A stretch of 64,000 nucleotides of DNA, taken from Lysinibacillus halotolerans. GTDB lineage: Bacteria; Bacillota; Bacilli; Bacillales_A; Planococcaceae. A model generated the notes under the pieces. That model made no database searches, had not been told where the DNA came from, and saw nothing but the letters and a program-made list of their open reading frames with translations. The DNA is taken from positions 1-64,000 of the forward strand of contig NZ_RHLQ01000009.1 of the NCBI RefSeq assembly GCF_003711845.1, in the 5' to 3' direction. The translations under genes and the position numbers were made by a program. This document shows positions 29,401-39,986 of the stretch, piece by piece. The first letter of the stretch is position 1. Every line of letters begins with the position of its first letter.

Positions 29401-30132
29401 ATTCAGGAGATTTTCGAAGCTCGTAATCCTAAAGGGCAATCGGTTATCTCTGAAATCTCAGGTACTGTTTCTGAGATCGAAGAAATTCGTGAAGGCTTAA
29501 AAGAAATTACAATCCAGGGTGAAATCGAAACACGTAAGTACCAAGCGCCATACAATGCTCGCTTAAAAGTACAACTTGGTGATGTGATTAAACCTGGTCA
29601 AGTTTTAACTGAAGGTTCTATTGATCCAAAACAATTATTAAAAGTTAAGGACGTAGCAACTGTTCAAGAATATTTATTAAAAGAAGTGCAAAAAGTATAC
29701 CGTATGCAAGGGGTAGAAATTGGAGATAAACATATTGAAGTAATGGTACGCCAAATGCTTCGTAAAGTTCGTGTAATTGAAGCAGGTGATACAGAGTTAT
29801 TACCAGGTTCATTACTTGATATCCACCAATTCACTGAAGCAAATAAAGATGCAATTATTAACGGTAAAGTTCCTGCAACTTGTCGTCCTGTTATCCTAGG
29901 TATTACAAAAGCATCTCTTGAAACAGAATCATTCTTATCTGCTGCATCATTCCAAGAAACAACTCGTGTGTTAACGGATGCTGCTATTAAAGGTAAACGT
30001 GATGAACTTCTTGGTCTGAAAGAAAATGTTATTATCGGTAAACTAGTTCCGGCTGGTACTGGTATGCAACGTTATCGTCAGATTCGTATCGAAGAAACTG
30101 AAGCAGTTGAAGAACTGACATCTGCAGAATAA
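26449..30132 (+). CDS. rpoC: RNA polymerase beta' subunit
   Basis: RpoC carries the catalytic centre of RNA polymerase. The 1227-residue protein starts at TTG 26449 ([17 protein letters not shown]) behind GGGAGG. It has the N-terminal zinc site ([20 protein letters not shown]), the active-site loop [12 protein letters not shown] that binds magnesium, and the trigger-loop region with [17 protein letters not shown] second zinc cluster, CGTD...[11 protein letters not shown], lies near the C-terminus. A terminator follows, separating it from the L7Ae gene. Confidence 0.97.
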   Translation: MIDVNEFEYMKIGLASPDKIRSWSYGEVKKPETINYRTLKPEKDGLFCERIFGPTKDWECHCGKYKRVRYKGVVCDRCGVEVTRAKVRRERMGHIELAAPVSHIWYFKGIPSRMGLILDMSPRALEEVIYFASYVVIEPGDSSLDKKQLLSEKEYRAYREKFGNSFEAAMGAEAIKKLLEQIDLEEETISLKEELKTAQGQRRTRAIKRLEVIESFRNSGNKPEWMILDVLPVIPPELRPMVQLDGGRFATSDLNDLYRRVINRNNRLKRLLDLGAPSIIVQNEKRMLQEAVDALIDNGRRGRPVTGPGNRPLKSLSHMLKGKQGRFRQNLLGKRVDYSGRSVIVVGPNLKMYQCGLPKEMAIELFKPFVMKELVERGLAHNIKSAKRKIERMHNEVWDVLEDVIREHPVLLNRAPTLHRLGIQAFEPTLVEGRAIRLHPLVCTAYNADFDGDQMAVHVPLSAEAQAEARLLMLAAQNILNPKDGKPVVTPSQDMVLGNYYLTLERAGARGEGSVFYGTDEVLIAYQTGNVHLHTRIAVKASSLNNPTFTEEQNKQFLLTTVGKVIFNEILPESFPYINEPTAVNLEQKTPEKYFTTLTIDEETLKELEATEGYNELSENEKVEAQRQAVLQKHFASVKTISPFRKKFLGNIIAEVFKRFHITETSKMLDRMKDLGFKYSTKAGITVAISDIVVLPEKVEILEEAQKKVDKVMVQFRRGLITEEERYDRVISSWSAAKDEIQSKLMDSLPDTNPIFMMSDSGARGNASNFTQLAGMRGLMANPAGRIIELPIKSSFREGLTVLEYFISTHGARKGLADTALKTADSGYLTRRLVDVAQDVIVREDDCGTDRGLTIGALMEGTEVIETLEERIIGRHTKKTIRHPETGAVILERDQLITQDIAREIEDAGIKEVTIRSAFTCNTKHGVCKKCYGINLATGEEVEVGEAVGIIAAQSIGEPGTQLTMRTFHTGGVAGNDITQGLPRIQEIFEARNPKGQSVISEISGTVSEIEEIREGLKEITIQGEIETRKYQAPYNARLKVQLGDVIKPGQVLTEGSIDPKQLLKVKDVATVQEYLLKEVQKVYRMQGVEIGDKHIEVMVRQMLRKVRVIEAGDTELLPGSLLDIHQFTEANKDAIINGKVPATCRPVILGITKASLETESFLSAASFQETTRVLTDAAIKGKRDELLGLKENVIIGKLVPAGTGMQRYRQIRIEETEAVEELTSAE

Positions 30133-30162
30133 ATATACAATTCAAATGTATATTTCATATAA

Positions 30163-30206
30163 AAATCTTCCGGGAGAAGGGTAATTCTTCCGGAAGGATT
30201 TTTATA
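30163..30206 (+). terminator. Intrinsic terminator of rpoBC
   Basis: AATCTTCCGG pairs with CCGGAAGGATT around a 14-nt loop, with a T-rich tail. Confidence 0.85.
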
Positions 30207-30213
30207 AAAATAT

Positions 30214-30242
30214 TTGACAGTTTAAATTGATAGTGTTAATAT
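30214..30242 (+). promoter_or_regulatory. Strong promoter of the L7Ae-rpsL-rpsG-fusA genes
   Basis: TTGACA at 30214-30219 and TAATAT at 30237-30242 with a 17-bp spacer. Confidence 0.8.
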
Positions 30243-30287
30243 ACTTAAGGTTGATAGTTAACTGTCTGTACTTTGGAGGATATGAAA

Positions 30288-30539
30288 ATGTCTTATGAAA
30301 GAGTAGAACAGGCCAGTAAAACAATCATAGGTACAAAGCAAGCAGTGAAAGCAATCCGCGCTGGTCAAGTTATAGAGCTTTTTGTAGCACTTGATGCAGA
30401 CAGTTGGGTAACCGATCCAGTAATTGTTCTTGCAAAAGAAGTCGGCGTACCAGTGAGTCTCGTCGAGTCTAAAAAAGAACTTGGCAAAGCTTGTGGTATT
30501 CATGTTGGAGCTGCGGTTGTTGCAATTACTGCAAGATAG
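30288..30539 (+). CDS. rplGB: L7Ae-family kink-turn RNA-binding protein (YbxF type)
   Basis: This 83-residue L7Ae/L30e-like protein binds kink-turn RNA, as Bacillus subtilis YbxF does. The ATG at 30288 (MSYERVEQ) is set by TGGAGGA seven bases upstream. The core [22 protein letters not shown] and the later [19 protein letters not shown]-like stretch fit the family. It stands between rpoC and rpsL, as in Bacillus. Its cellular role is not firmly known. Confidence 0.88.
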   Translation: MSYERVEQASKTIIGTKQAVKAIRAGQVIELFVALDADSWVTDPVIVLAKEVGVPVSLVESKKELGKACGIHVGAAVVAITAR

Positions 30540-30633
30540 TTTTTGTGTAAAAACACAAAGACTTTGTTTTTACCCTAAAAATGAACCACCTGGATGTGTG
30601 GTATTAAGGAATAAATGAAGGGAGGAAAAACCG

Positions 30634-31053
30634 ATGCCTACAATTAACCAATTGGTACGTAAGCCTCGTAAATCCAAAGTAACGAAATCAAATTCACCAG
30701 CGTTAAACAAGGGATATAACAGCTTTAAAAAATCTTTAACAGATGTTAATTCTCCTCAAAAACGTGGGGTTTGTACTCGTGTTGGTACTATGACACCTAA
30801 AAAACCAAACTCAGCGTTACGTAAATATGCTCGTGTACGCTTAACTAACCAAATCGAAGTTACAGCTTACATTCCTGGTGAAGGTCACAACTTACAAGAA
30901 CACAGCGTAGTATTAATCCGCGGTGGACGTGTAAAAGACTTACCAGGGGTACGTTACCATATCGTACGTGGTGCTCTTGATACTGCTGGTGTAAACGGCC
31001 GTATGCAATCTCGTTCTCTATATGGTACAAAACGTCCAAAAGAGAAAAAATAA
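30634..31053 (+). CDS. rpsL: 30S ribosomal protein S12
   Basis: S12 lies at the decoding centre and controls accuracy. The 139-residue protein has the universally conserved loops [19 protein letters not shown] and [17 protein letters not shown]. The lysine in KKPNSALRK that is altered in streptomycin-resistant strains is the normal sensitive residue here. The gene is preceded by GGGAGG and followed by an unusually structured leader before rpsG. Confidence 0.97.
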   Translation: MPTINQLVRKPRKSKVTKSNSPALNKGYNSFKKSLTDVNSPQKRGVCTRVGTMTPKKPNSALRKYARVRLTNQIEVTAYIPGEGHNLQEHSVVLIRGGRVKDLPGVRYHIVRGALDTAGVNGRMQSRSLYGTKRPKEKK

Positions 31054-31076
31054 TTTAATTATTTGAAATGATGTAT

Positions 31077-31174
31077 GCCTTTTTAATCGTGACGGTTTTT
31101 GAATTATTTAACGTGCGCACGGTTCAAAATCTAAACGACTATATTGCGCCTAATTAACGCAATACATAAAAGGC
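31077..31174 (+). promoter_or_regulatory. Structured rpsL-rpsG intergenic RNA, possible S7/S12 operator
   Basis: Three stems can be drawn: GCCTTTT (31077-31083) with AAAAGGC (31168-31174) closing the element, TTTTGAA (31097-31103) with TTCAAAA (31123-31129), and ATTGCG (31143-31148) with CGCAAT (31158-31163). Together they form a possible three-way junction. In E. coli S7 represses through the rpsL-rpsG gap, so a similar role is possible here. Confidence 0.45.
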
Positions 31175-31219
31175 GACTTGATACTATAAAATAGATATTT
31201 GTTGAAAGGAGGAAAACAC

Positions 31220-31690
31220 ATGCCTCGTAAAGGTCCTGTTTCCAAACGTGACGTGTTACCAGATCCAATTTATAATTCAAAACTAGTAACTCGTTTAATC
31301 AATAAAATGATGATTGATGGTAAAAGAGGTACTTCTCAAAAGATCTTATACGGTGCGTTCGAATTAGTAAAAGAACGTTCTGGTAAAGATCCAATCGAAG
31401 TATTTGAAGCTGCATTAAATAACGTAATGCCAGTTCTTGAAGTACGTGCTCGCCGTGTTGGTGGTTCTAACTACCAAGTACCGGTTGAAGTTCGTCCAGA
31501 ACGTCGTATTACATTAGGTCTTCGTTACTTAGTTAACTATTCTCGTCTTCGTGGTGAAAAAACTATGGAAGAACGTTTAGCTAACGAAATTCTAGATGCA
31601 TCTAACAACACTGGTGCTTCAGTGAAAAAACGCGAAGATATGCATAAAATGGCAGAAGCAAACAAAGCATTCGCACACTATCGTTGGTAA
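31220..31690 (+). CDS. rpsG: 30S ribosomal protein S7
   Basis: S7 is a primary 16S rRNA binder that nucleates the 30S head. The 156-residue product starts at ATG 31220 behind AAAGGAGG ([16 protein letters not shown]). The conserved basic [18 protein letters not shown] and the tRNA-contacting C-terminus ending in FAHYRW are present. The seven additional upstream codons in frame overlap the Shine-Dalgarno and are excluded. Confidence 0.97.
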   Translation: MPRKGPVSKRDVLPDPIYNSKLVTRLINKMMIDGKRGTSQKILYGAFELVKERSGKDPIEVFEAALNNVMPVLEVRARRVGGSNYQVPVEVRPERRITLGLRYLVNYSRLRGEKTMEERLANEILDASNNTGASVKKREDMHKMAEANKAFAHYRW

Positions 31691-31696
31691 TTTAGA

Positions 31697-31725
31697 CTAC
31701 GTGCTAGCTGTTAGCTAGTACGTAG
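31697..31725 (+). repeat. Perfect 12-bp hairpin between rpsG and fusA
   Basis: CTACGTGCTAGC (31697-31708) pairs with GCTAGTACGTAG (31714-31725), with a single G-U pair and a 5-nt loop. No T run follows, so it is more likely a processing or stability element than a terminator. Confidence 0.7.
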
Positions 31726-31781
31726 GTTTAAATATATATTCAACAATTAGCGAAACCCAATATGGAAGGAGAAAATTTCCT

Positions 31782-33860
31782 ATGAAACGCGAATTCTCAC
31801 TAGAGAATACACGTAATATTGGGATCATGGCTCATATTGATGCTGGTAAAACAACAACAACTGAGCGTATCCTTTATTACACTGGTAAGATTCACAAAAT
31901 CGGTGAAACTCACGAAGGTGCTTCTCAAATGGACTGGATGGAGCAAGAGCAAGAACGTGGTATTACAATCACTTCTGCTGCGACAACAGCTCAATGGAAA
32001 GGTAACCGTGTAAACATCATCGACACACCAGGACACGTAGACTTCACTGTAGAAGTTGAACGTTCATTACGTGTACTTGATGGTGCAGTAACAGTACTTG
32101 ATGCTCAATCAGGTGTTGAGCCACAAACTGAAACTGTATGGCGTCAAGCTACAACTTATGGTGTTCCACGTATCGTATTTGTTAACAAAATGGATAAAAT
32201 CGGTGCGGATTTCTTGTACTCAGTGAATACTCTTCACGATCGTTTACAAGCAAACGCTCACCCAATTCAATTACCAATCGGTGCTGAAGATGAATTCGAA
32301 GCAATTATCGATTTAGTTGAAATGAAAGCTACATTCTACGGAAACGACCTAGGTACTGATATCCAGGAACGTGAAATTCCAGAAGAATATAAAGCACAAG
32401 CTGAAGAATACCGTGAAAAACTTATTGAAGCGGTAGCTGAACTTGATGAAGAACTTATGGAGAAATACTTCGCTGGTGAAGAAATCACTAACGAAGAGCT
32501 TAAAGCTGGTATCCGTAAAGCTACTTTATCTGTAGAGTTCTACCCTGTACTTTGTGGTACTGCATTCAAAAACAAAGGTGTTCAATTAATGCTTGATGCT
32601 GTAATTGATTACTTACCAGCTCCAACTGATGTTGAAGCTATTAAAGGTGTAGATCCTGATACAAGTGAAGAAATCGTTCGTCATTCAAGTGATGAAGAGC
32701 CATTCTCTGCACTAGCATTCAAAGTTATGACTGACCCTTATGTTGGTAAATTAACTTTCTTCCGTGTTTACTCTGGTATTTTAGAATCAGGTTCATACGT
32801 TCAAAACTCTACTAAGGGTAAACGTGAACGTGTAGGTCGTATTCTACAAATGCACGCGAACTCTCGTGAAGAGATTTCAAAAGTTTACGCAGGGGATATC
32901 GCAGCTGCTGTAGGTCTTAAAGATACTACAACTGGTGACACTCTTTGTGACGAGAAAAACCTTGTTATCTTAGAGTCTATGGAATTCCCAGAACCAGTTA
33001 TTGATTTATCATTAGAACCGAAATCAAAAGCAGACCAAGATAAAATGAGCCAAGCTTTACAAAAGCTTCAAGAAGAAGATCCAACATTCCGTGCTTATAC
33101 AAACCAAGAAACTGGTCAAACAATTATTTCTGGTATGGGTGAACTTCACCTTGATATCATTGTTGACCGTATGAAACGTGAATTCAAAGTTGAAGCTAAC
33201 GTAGGTGCTCCACAAGTTTCTTACCGTGAAACATTCCGTGGTTCAGCACAAGTTGAAGGTAAATTCGTTCGCCAATCTGGTGGTCGTGGTCAATTCGGTC
33301 ACGTTTGGATTGAATTCTCTCCAAACGAAGAAGGTAAAGGCTTCGAATTCGAAAACGCTATCGTTGGTGGGGTTGTTCCTCGTGAATATATCCCTGCTGT
33401 TGAAGCTGGTTTAAGAGATGCACTAGAAAATGGTGTACTTGCTGGTTTCCCAGTAATTGATATTAAAGCGAAATTATTCGATGGATCATACCATGACGTT
33501 GACTCCAACGAAATGGCATTCAAAATCGCTGCTTCTATGGCACTTAAAAACGCAGTTTCTAAATGTAACCCAGTTCTTTTAGAGCCTGTGATGAAAGTAG
33601 AAGTAGTAATTCCTGAAGAATACCTTGGGGATATTATGGGTAACATCACTTCTCGTCGTGGACGTGTAGAAGGTATGGAAGCTCGTGGTAACGCTCAAGT
33701 TGTTCGTGCAATGGTTCCACTTTCTGAAATGTTCGGATATGCGACTACATTACGTTCTGCAACTCAAGGTCGTGGTGTATTCTCAATGGTATTCGATCAC
33801 TATGAAGAAGTGCCAAAATCAATTGCTGAAGATATCATCAAAAAAAATAAAGGTGAATAA
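31782..33860 (+). CDS. fusA: Elongation factor G
   Basis: EF-G is the GTPase that drives translocation. The 692-residue protein has the G1 loop [10 protein letters not shown] (residues 17-26), the switch region [19 protein letters not shown] and NKMDK in domain I. Domains II-V follow, with [18 protein letters not shown] near residue 455. It lies after rpsG with a strong ribosome-binding site (GGAAGGAG) and is followed by tuf. Confidence 0.97.
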   Translation: MKREFSLENTRNIGIMAHIDAGKTTTTERILYYTGKIHKIGETHEGASQMDWMEQEQERGITITSAATTAQWKGNRVNIIDTPGHVDFTVEVERSLRVLDGAVTVLDAQSGVEPQTETVWRQATTYGVPRIVFVNKMDKIGADFLYSVNTLHDRLQANAHPIQLPIGAEDEFEAIIDLVEMKATFYGNDLGTDIQEREIPEEYKAQAEEYREKLIEAVAELDEELMEKYFAGEEITNEELKAGIRKATLSVEFYPVLCGTAFKNKGVQLMLDAVIDYLPAPTDVEAIKGVDPDTSEEIVRHSSDEEPFSALAFKVMTDPYVGKLTFFRVYSGILESGSYVQNSTKGKRERVGRILQMHANSREEISKVYAGDIAAAVGLKDTTTGDTLCDEKNLVILESMEFPEPVIDLSLEPKSKADQDKMSQALQKLQEEDPTFRAYTNQETGQTIISGMGELHLDIIVDRMKREFKVEANVGAPQVSYRETFRGSAQVEGKFVRQSGGRGQFGHVWIEFSPNEEGKGFEFENAIVGGVVPREYIPAVEAGLRDALENGVLAGFPVIDIKAKLFDGSYHDVDSNEMAFKIAASMALKNAVSKCNPVLLEPVMKVEVVIPEEYLGDIMGNITSRRGRVEGMEARGNAQVVRAMVPLSEMFGYATTLRSATQGRGVFSMVFDHYEEVPKSIAEDIIKKNKGE

Positions 33861-33889
33861 TTGAAATTTCATCTTGTATCAAGTATAAA
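33861..33889 (+). promoter_or_regulatory. Predicted separate promoter for tuf
   Basis: TTGAAA at 33861-33866, directly after the fusA stop, and TATAAA at 33884-33889 are separated by 17 bp. This could boost EF-Tu above EF-G. Confidence 0.55.
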
Positions 33890-33910
33890 TAATTTGTAAG
33901 CTATGATTGA

Positions 33911-33938
33911 CTGGCTGAGAAGGGCCCTTATCAGCCAG
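33911..33938 (+). repeat. Hairpin in the tuf leader
   Basis: CTGGCTGA (33911-33918) and TCAGCCAG (33931-33938) form a perfect 8-bp stem with a GC-rich loop. It lacks a T run and lies 50 bases before tuf, so it may be a stabilising leader structure. Confidence 0.55.
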
Positions 33939-33989
33939 CAGTTGTAACATAAAAAAATAATAAAAACACATATTAGGAGGCTAACTCTA

Positions 33990-35177
33990 ATGGCTAAAGA
34001 AAAATTTGACCGTTCGAAAACGCATGCTAACATTGGTACAATCGGACACGTTGACCATGGTAAAACTACATTAACTGCTGCAATCGCTACAGTTCTTTCA
34101 AAACGTCTTGGTGGGGAAGCAAAATCTTACGACCAAATCGATAACGCTCCAGAAGAAAAAGAGCGTGGAATTACAATCAACACTTCTCACGTTGAATATG
34201 AAACAGCTACTCGTCACTATGCACACGTTGACTGCCCAGGACACGCTGACTATGTTAAAAACATGATCACTGGTGCTGCTCAAATGGACGGCGGTATCTT
34301 AGTAGTATCTGCTGCTGACGGCCCAATGCCACAAACTCGTGAGCACATCTTATTATCACGTCAAGTAGGTGTACCTTACTTAGTAGTATTCTTAAACAAA
34401 TGTGATATGGTTGATGACGAAGAATTATTAGAATTAGTAGAAATGGAAGTACGTGACTTACTTTCTGAATATGACTTCCCAGGTGACGATGTTCCTGTAA
34501 TTAAAGGTTCTGCTCTTAAAGCTCTTGAAGGTGAAGCAGAATGGGAAGAAAAAATCGTTGAGTTAATGGACGCTGTTGACAGCTACATCCCAACTCCAGA
34601 ACGTGACACTGATAAACCATTCATGATGCCAGTTGAGGACGTATTCTCAATCACTGGTCGTGGTACAGTTGCAACTGGCCGTGTTGAACGTGGTCAAGTT
34701 AAAGTTGGTGACGTTGTAGAAATCATCGGTTTAGTTGAAGAACCAAAATCAACTACTGTAACTGGTGTTGAAATGTTCCGTAAATTATTAGACTATGCTG
34801 AAGCTGGTGACAACATCGGTGCTTTACTTCGTGGGGTTTCTCGTGAAGAAGTACAACGTGGACAAGTATTAGCTAAACCAGGCTCAATCACTCCACACAC
34901 TACTTTCAAAGCAGAAGTTTATGTATTATCAAAAGAAGAAGGTGGACGTCACACTCCATTCTTCTCTAACTACCGTCCTCAGTTCTACTTCCGTACAACT
35001 GACGTAACTGGTGTTATTAACTTACCAGAAGGCGTTGAAATGGTAATGCCTGGTGACAACATCGAAATGAACGTTGAATTAATCTCTCCAATCGCTCTTG
35101 AAGAAGGTACTAAATTCTCTATCCGTGAGGGTGGACGTACTGTTGGAGCTGGAGTAGTAGCTTCAATCCAAAAATAA
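33990..35177 (+). CDS. tuf: Elongation factor Tu
   Basis: EF-Tu delivers aminoacyl-tRNA to the ribosome. The 395-residue protein shows G1 [10 protein letters not shown] (residues 18-27), [13 protein letters not shown] and the SALKALEG region of the GTPase domain. Beta-barrel domains 2 and 3 follow, with [13 protein letters not shown] and the [12 protein letters not shown] motif. It ends with a strong terminator. The next gene on the chromosome is an accessory regulator, not the usual ybaC/rpsJ. Confidence 0.97.
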   Translation: MAKEKFDRSKTHANIGTIGHVDHGKTTLTAAIATVLSKRLGGEAKSYDQIDNAPEEKERGITINTSHVEYETATRHYAHVDCPGHADYVKNMITGAAQMDGGILVVSAADGPMPQTREHILLSRQVGVPYLVVFLNKCDMVDDEELLELVEMEVRDLLSEYDFPGDDVPVIKGSALKALEGEAEWEEKIVELMDAVDSYIPTPERDTDKPFMMPVEDVFSITGRGTVATGRVERGQVKVGDVVEIIGLVEEPKSTTVTGVEMFRKLLDYAEAGDNIGALLRGVSREEVQRGQVLAKPGSITPHTTFKAEVYVLSKEEGGRHTPFFSNYRPQFYFRTTDVTGVINLPEGVEMVMPGDNIEMNVELISPIALEEGTKFSIREGGRTVGAGVVASIQK

Positions 35178-35200
35178 TTTTAGCCTAGCTAAAACCTTTG

Positions 35201-35237
35201 ACCAATTCGTGGGGACGCCTACGAATTGGTTTTTTTA
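35201..35237 (+). terminator. Intrinsic terminator after tuf
   Basis: ACCAATTCGT at 35201-35210 pairs with ACGAATTGGT at 35221-35230, followed by seven T. Confidence 0.92.
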
Positions 35238-35267
35238 TTCTTTTATAAATGAAAAGGGGGCGGCAGG

Positions 35268-35296
35268 TTCAAACATAAGAAAACAAATGCTACAAT
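35268..35296 (+). promoter_or_regulatory. Promoter of the BceRS-type system
   Basis: TTCAAA at 35268-35273 and TACAAT at 35291-35296 with a 17-bp spacer, 20 bp before the response-regulator start. Confidence 0.6.
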
Positions 35297-35316
35297 GATG
35301 GAAAAGGAGGGTGATT

Positions 35317-36000
35317 ATGGAATTAAAAGTGTTATTAATAGAAGATGATCCATCAATTTTTGAAATGATACAAGAGCGATTTGAAGGGTGGCAAATGCAA
35401 GTTGTTGGCCCTTCCGACTTTCAAAAGGTGATGGATTATTTTATCGAAGAGAGACCACATTTAGTGATTATCGATATTCAATTACCTGCTTTTGATGGTT
35501 TTCACTGGTGTAGGGAAATTCGTGAAGTTTCCAAAGTTCCCATCGTATTTTTATCCTCCCGAGACCATCCTATGGATATGGTCATGGCGATGCAAATGGG
35601 CGCAGATGATTTTGTACAAAAACCATTTAATATGGATGTGTTATTAGCAAAAGTACAAGCTATATTACGACGTACGTATGACTATGTAGAGGAACAATCT
35701 GAACTTACTCGATGGAATGGGGCAACAGTTGACTATGCAAAAGGGGTAGTTCGTTTTAAGGAAAAGGAATGTAGTTTAACTAAGAACGAATTGTTTATTT
35801 TAAGAGGACTTTTAAAACATGTTGATAAAGTCGTTTCAAGAGATGAGTTAATGCGAATGCTTTGGGATGATGAACGTTTTGTAAATGACAATACGCTTTC
35901 CGTAAATGTCAACAGACTTCGATTGAAACTTGAAGATATTGGGTTAGAAGATGTAATTATTACAAAAAAAGGGCTTGGCTATATGGCCGTTACAAAGTGA
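35317..36000 (+). CDS. BceR-type response regulator (OmpR family)
   Basis: This 227-residue regulator has a receiver domain with the acidic pair EDD (residues 8-10), phospho-acceptor Asp near residue 52 (LVIIDIQLPAFDGF) and a conserved Lys near 102 (FVQKPF). An OmpR-type winged helix (about 130-225) follows. ATG 35317 is set by AAGGAGG; the in-frame GTG at 35311 touches that site. It is paired with a sensor kinase and an ABC transporter of the BceRSAB peptide-antibiotic detoxification type. The exact inducer cannot be told from sequence. Confidence 0.9.
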   Translation: MELKVLLIEDDPSIFEMIQERFEGWQMQVVGPSDFQKVMDYFIEERPHLVIIDIQLPAFDGFHWCREIREVSKVPIVFLSSRDHPMDMVMAMQMGADDFVQKPFNMDVLLAKVQAILRRTYDYVEEQSELTRWNGATVDYAKGVVRFKEKECSLTKNELFILRGLLKHVDKVVSRDELMRMLWDDERFVNDNTLSVNVNRLRLKLEDIGLEDVIITKKGLGYMAVTK

Positions 36001-36008
36001 GGTCGTTT

Positions 36009-37019
36009 ATGTTTTTATTATTTTTACGGGAACGTATGGCATGGATTATGTTCTTAGTACTGCTTATTATTTGTATGGACATCCTCTTCTATTTAGACTT
36101 CGGGTTTTCTGGGGTTAGCGTCACCTATTTTAATATAGTTATCATTTCTTTCATTACCATTTTTCTAATATGGCGCTACATAAAAGAAACTCGGGAGATT
36201 AAGAATTTCCTGGGAAATTTGTCGAATGCATCGGACTTGTTATGTTTAGAAGATGTACATCTATCTCCTTTTCAAAAACGTTTAATGAAACAAATTTTAG
36301 AAGTATATGAAGAAAAGGATTCATTTATAAACAAGTCAAAGATTCAACTGCAAGAACATGTAGATGACTTATTAGCATGGGTTCATGAAGTGAAAACACC
36401 ATTAACTGCAATGAAACTGATGATAGAGCAAACAAATGATGAGAAATTACGTAAGAGACTTGAAAGTGAGTGGGTACGGATTCATCTATTATTAGATCAA
36501 CAGCTTCATCATACAAGACTTGCTACAATCGAGAAGGATAATCGTTTAGAAAAAGTAATACTACGTGATGTTGTTTATAAAGAAATACGAGAGTTCCGTT
36601 CATGGTGTTTAGAAAAGGGAATTGGTTTTCAAGTTGAAGAATTGGAACAAGAAATTACAACTGATAAGAAATGGCTTGCCTTTATTGTTCGCCAAATTTT
36701 ATCGAATGCCATTAAATATAGCCATGAAAATGAAGAAGTCCATATTTATACCGAAATCAACGAAACCGGTCATTTATTACTTCATATTAAAGACTTTGGT
36801 ATAGGGATCAACGAGGAAGATCTTCCGCGTATTTTTCAAAAATCTTATACAGGTACGGTTGGAAGAGAGTCTGTTCAATCGACGGGTATGGGTCTTTATT
36901 TAGCAAAGAATGCAGCACAGAAATTAGGCATTCTTATTTCTGTGAAATCGCAAGTAAATAATGGTTCAACCTTTACATTACAATTTCCACAACAAAATGA
37001 GTATCAAAAAACGTGGTAG
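36009..37019 (+). CDS. BceS-type intramembrane-sensing histidine kinase
   Basis: This 336-residue kinase has two closely spaced N-terminal membrane helices (about residues 10-30 and 34-55) with almost no extracellular loop, as in intramembrane-sensing kinases. The H box is DDLLAWVHEVKTPLTAMKLM (His near residue 125). N, G1 and G2 boxes follow (ILSNAIKYS, KDFGIGI, GMGLYLAKNAA). The start at ATG 36009, behind GAGGT, aligns MFLLFLRER with BceS; a GTG at 35997 overlapping the regulator stop is the alternative. Such kinases sense through their partner BceAB transporter. Confidence 0.9.
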   Translation: MFLLFLRERMAWIMFLVLLIICMDILFYLDFGFSGVSVTYFNIVIISFITIFLIWRYIKETREIKNFLGNLSNASDLLCLEDVHLSPFQKRLMKQILEVYEEKDSFINKSKIQLQEHVDDLLAWVHEVKTPLTAMKLMIEQTNDEKLRKRLESEWVRIHLLLDQQLHHTRLATIEKDNRLEKVILRDVVYKEIREFRSWCLEKGIGFQVEELEQEITTDKKWLAFIVRQILSNAIKYSHENEEVHIYTEINETGHLLLHIKDFGIGINEEDLPRIFQKSYTGTVGRESVQSTGMGLYLAKNAAQKLGILISVKSQVNNGSTFTLQFPQQNEYQKTW

Positions 37020-37057
37020 ATGACGAAATTGTCACCTACCCTTTTATTTTGTCATCT
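37018..37057 (+). promoter_or_regulatory. Inverted-repeat site between kinase and ABC genes, possible BceR operator
   Basis: TGACGAAATTGTCA (37021-37034) is a TGAC...GTCA palindrome, and AGATGAC/GTCATCT (37018-37024, 37051-37057) forms a larger repeat. BceR-type regulators bind inverted repeats just upstream of bceAB promoters. A possible -10 box (TAAAAT) lies at 37088-37093. Confidence 0.4.
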
Positions 37058-37122
37058 AGAACGAAGGCAGAGAAACGGTTATGTAAGTAAAATGAAAATA
37101 GATAAAGAAAGGGGAGTAAAAA

Positions 37123-37884
37123 ATGACAGTTTTAGTTGGTAGAAAAATTAAAAAAACATATGGGAAAAAATCTACAGCACAAGAAGTGTTAAAAGGTATA
37201 GATATAGAAGTAAGTAAAGGTGAATTTGTAGGAATCATGGGGCCATCTGGTTCGGGAAAAACAACATTACTAAATGTGTTATGTTCCATTGATCATCCGA
37301 CTGAAGGTGTAGTAGAAATCAACGGAAAAAATTTACGAAATATGAAGGAAAAACAATTGGCCAACTTTAGACGGGAGCAGCTTGGCTTTGTATTTCAAGA
37401 TTACAATTTGCTTGATACATTAACGGTAAAGGAAAATATTTTGCTTCCTTTATCAATCAGTAAGCTTCCAAGAGCTGTGGCGGAAAGTCGTTTAAAGGAA
37501 CTAGTTAAATTATTAGGGATATCGGAAATTTTGAATAAGTATCCAAATGAAATTTCAGGAGGACAAAAACAACGGACTTCTGCTGCACGCGCTTTAATTT
37601 CAGGGCCAACATTAGTTTTTGCTGATGAACCTACAGGTGCCCTTGACTCAAAATCTGCTACGGCATTACTTACGAACTTAGAAAATATTAATAAGCAAAA
37701 ATCCGTTACAATCATGATGGTGACCCATGATTCGGTAGCAGCAAGTTTTTGTTCACGAGTGTTATTTTTAAAAGATGGTTCAATTTATACGGAGTTATAT
37801 CGTGGAGATAAAACGAGACAACAATTTTTCCAACAAATATTAAATACGCAAAGCATTCTAGGCGGTGATGGATATGACGCTTAG
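37123..37884 (+). CDS. BceA-type ABC transporter ATP-binding protein
   Basis: This 253-residue ATPase has Walker A GPSGSGKT near residue 42. The signature is [15 protein letters not shown] near 145, with Walker [17 protein letters not shown] near 163. The sequence belongs to the MacB/BceA group used in antimicrobial peptide resistance. It partners the large permease that overlaps its 3' end by 11 bases. The Q-loop region [19 protein letters not shown] is intact. Confidence 0.92.
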   Translation: MTVLVGRKIKKTYGKKSTAQEVLKGIDIEVSKGEFVGIMGPSGSGKTTLLNVLCSIDHPTEGVVEINGKNLRNMKEKQLANFRREQLGFVFQDYNLLDTLTVKENILLPLSISKLPRAVAESRLKELVKLLGISEILNKYPNEISGGQKQRTSAARALISGPTLVFADEPTGALDSKSATALLTNLENINKQKSVTIMMVTHDSVAASFCSRVLFLKDGSIYTELYRGDKTRQQFFQQILNTQSILGGDGYDA

Positions 37885-39844
37885 TAGACTCGTATTTCGA
37901 AGTATGAGGAAAAACGTAAAACATTATTATTTATATTTCTTTGCCTTAATATTTAGTGTTACTTTATGCTTCTCTTTTACGACTCTACACCATAATCCAA
38001 CAGTTGTAGAAGCTTTAAAAGAAAGCGGTACGGCGTCTGCTGGATTCCAGTCGGCAACTTATGTGTTGTACTTTATCGTTACATTTTTTGTTCTCTATGC
38101 GAATCACTTATTTATGAAACGACGAAGTAAAGAAATGGGCCTTTATCAGTTGATAGGGATGACGAAAGGGTTAATTGTAAGATTAATTGCCCTTGAAAAT
38201 ATTATTTTATTTATTTTAGCAGTAGCCGTAGGTATGGTGATTGGCTTCTTTAGTTCAAGGCTCTTTGCCATGATCTTAATTAAGCTGTTAAAACTAGACT
38301 TAGTCATTGATTTAGTATTTTCTTCTGAAGCGTTTATACAATCAGTAATTATATTTTCAATCTTACTACTAGTTATTTTATTTCAAATGACATGGATGGT
38401 GTATCGTGTTACATTATTATCTTTATTCCATGCATCAAAAAAAGCGGATGAGCGTATAAAACGTTTTAATTTTTTCCAAATGGCGTTTGGTTTAATAGGC
38501 TTGTTTCTTATCGTTTACGGCTACTATCAATCTTCCGTATTATTTGATATGGAAAAAAGTCATTTTAAAGATTTATTTTTACACATGATTGTTATTCTAG
38601 CATCCACGATTTTTGGAACATTTTTATTCTTTAGATATTCAGTATCATTTATTATGAATATTTTCAGAGCAAGTAAAAAGGGACATTTAAAAATTCGAGA
38701 CGTTATGGCAGTTACTCCGATTATGCATAGAATGAAAGGAAATGCCAAGTCATTAACGTTAATTACCGTGTTAACTGGATTAGCGGTTGGGATTATGAGT
38801 TTATCGTATATTTCTTATTTCTCATCTGCAACAAGAGCTCATCAATATTCACCATATGATTATATTTTACTAAACGATAAAGGAATTAGTTTTTTAGATC
38901 GGTTACATCAAGAAGGAATTGAATTTGAAAAGGATACGTATCGTGTAGCGGAAGTAAAGTTTGACTTCCAGGATTTAATTGGTGATTTCGCTAATCAAAA
39001 TTTAACCTTTGCTAGCGAATCCTCTATGTATGTAGTTCCATTAAGCGACTTTAAACAAGTAAGCCCTGATGCGCAACTGAATGATGGAGAGGCTATTGTT
39101 ACGAGTTACCAAAATATGTTTTCAGAAATTATGCCTCTTGAAAAAGGGGGAGATCTTTCCGTTCGTTTTAATAATGAAGAGGAGAAGGTTATAATAAAGG
39201 AAATACAAGAAGAATTTATGCTTTCAGGTACAGTAACAATGGCAAGTCCATTACTAGTCGTTACAGATACTACATTTGAAAATATATCTGCAAATCAAAG
39301 CCCAGAGAGTTTCTTCAATTATCAAGTCGGTGTAAACTTAGTGGATAATGAAGATAGTCCAAAAGCGGAAGAGATCTATAACGAACTGCAAGAGGAAAGA
39401 AAATTAGTAGTTAACGGGCAAGAATATTTACCACTATCTTACGAAGAAGAGCATCATAGTTACTTATCAATATATGGTACAACAATTTTTATTACTGCAT
39501 TTCTTGGACTAGCATTTTTATTAACAACAGGTAGTATTCTTTACTTTAAACAAATGTCAGAAGCTGAAATGGAGAAAGAATCCTATACTATATTAAGAAA
39601 GATTGGATTTTCAACTTCTGACTTAATGAAAGGAATTTATGCAAAACAAGCTTTTAACTTTGGTGTACCGCTCGTAATAGGGTTGTTGCATAGTTATTTT
39701 GCGGTAAAATCTGGTTGGTTCTTATTCGGAACAGAAATGTTTACCCCTCTTGTCGTGACGATGGTGTTATACGTTATCATGTATGCGGTCTTCGCCGTCA
39801 TTTCAACACAGTATTATAAACGAATAATCAAAGCATCATTATAA
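37874..39844 (+). CDS. BceB-type ABC transporter permease
   Basis: This 656-residue permease has about ten predicted membrane helices and a large extracellular domain (roughly residues 320-520) between helices seven and eight. That is the hallmark of BceB-type transporters, which free lipid II-cycle targets from peptide antibiotics such as bacitracin and signal to the paired kinase. ATG 37874 aligns [14 protein letters not shown] with BceB and has AGGCGGTG upstream; GTG 37865 and ATG 37868 lie within that site. The substrate cannot be inferred from sequence. Confidence 0.9.
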   Translation: MTLSRLVFRSMRKNVKHYYLYFFALIFSVTLCFSFTTLHHNPTVVEALKESGTASAGFQSATYVLYFIVTFFVLYANHLFMKRRSKEMGLYQLIGMTKGLIVRLIALENIILFILAVAVGMVIGFFSSRLFAMILIKLLKLDLVIDLVFSSEAFIQSVIIFSILLLVILFQMTWMVYRVTLLSLFHASKKADERIKRFNFFQMAFGLIGLFLIVYGYYQSSVLFDMEKSHFKDLFLHMIVILASTIFGTFLFFRYSVSFIMNIFRASKKGHLKIRDVMAVTPIMHRMKGNAKSLTLITVLTGLAVGIMSLSYISYFSSATRAHQYSPYDYILLNDKGISFLDRLHQEGIEFEKDTYRVAEVKFDFQDLIGDFANQNLTFASESSMYVVPLSDFKQVSPDAQLNDGEAIVTSYQNMFSEIMPLEKGGDLSVRFNNEEEKVIIKEIQEEFMLSGTVTMASPLLVVTDTTFENISANQSPESFFNYQVGVNLVDNEDSPKAEEIYNELQEERKLVVNGQEYLPLSYEEEHHSYLSIYGTTIFITAFLGLAFLLTTGSILYFKQMSEAEMEKESYTILRKIGFSTSDLMKGIYAKQAFNFGVPLVIGLLHSYFAVKSGWFLFGTEMFTPLVVTMVLYVIMYAVFAVISTQYYKRIIKASL

Positions 39845-39850
39845 TAGAAG

Positions 39851-39899
39851 AAAGCCGTTATATTTTCCGAAAATTTCAGGAATATATAGGGGCTTTTTC
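39851..39899 (+). terminator. Terminator after the BceAB-type genes
   Basis: AAAGCC pairs with GGCTTT and TATATT with AATATA in an imperfect long stem, followed by a T-rich tail. Confidence 0.65.
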
Positions 39900-39904
39900 T
39901 TATA

Positions 39905-39933
39905 TTGACTTTTCCTTTAGAAGGAGTTAGACT
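39905..39933 (+). promoter_or_regulatory. Promoter of the antiporter gene
   Basis: TTGACT at 39905-39910 and TAGACT at 39928-39933 with a 17-bp spacer, about 54 bp before the start codon. Confidence 0.55.
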
Positions 39934-39986
39934 TTAATACGTTACTAGTTTAATAATTTAGCAGACGAAAGTAAGAGGGATATAAA

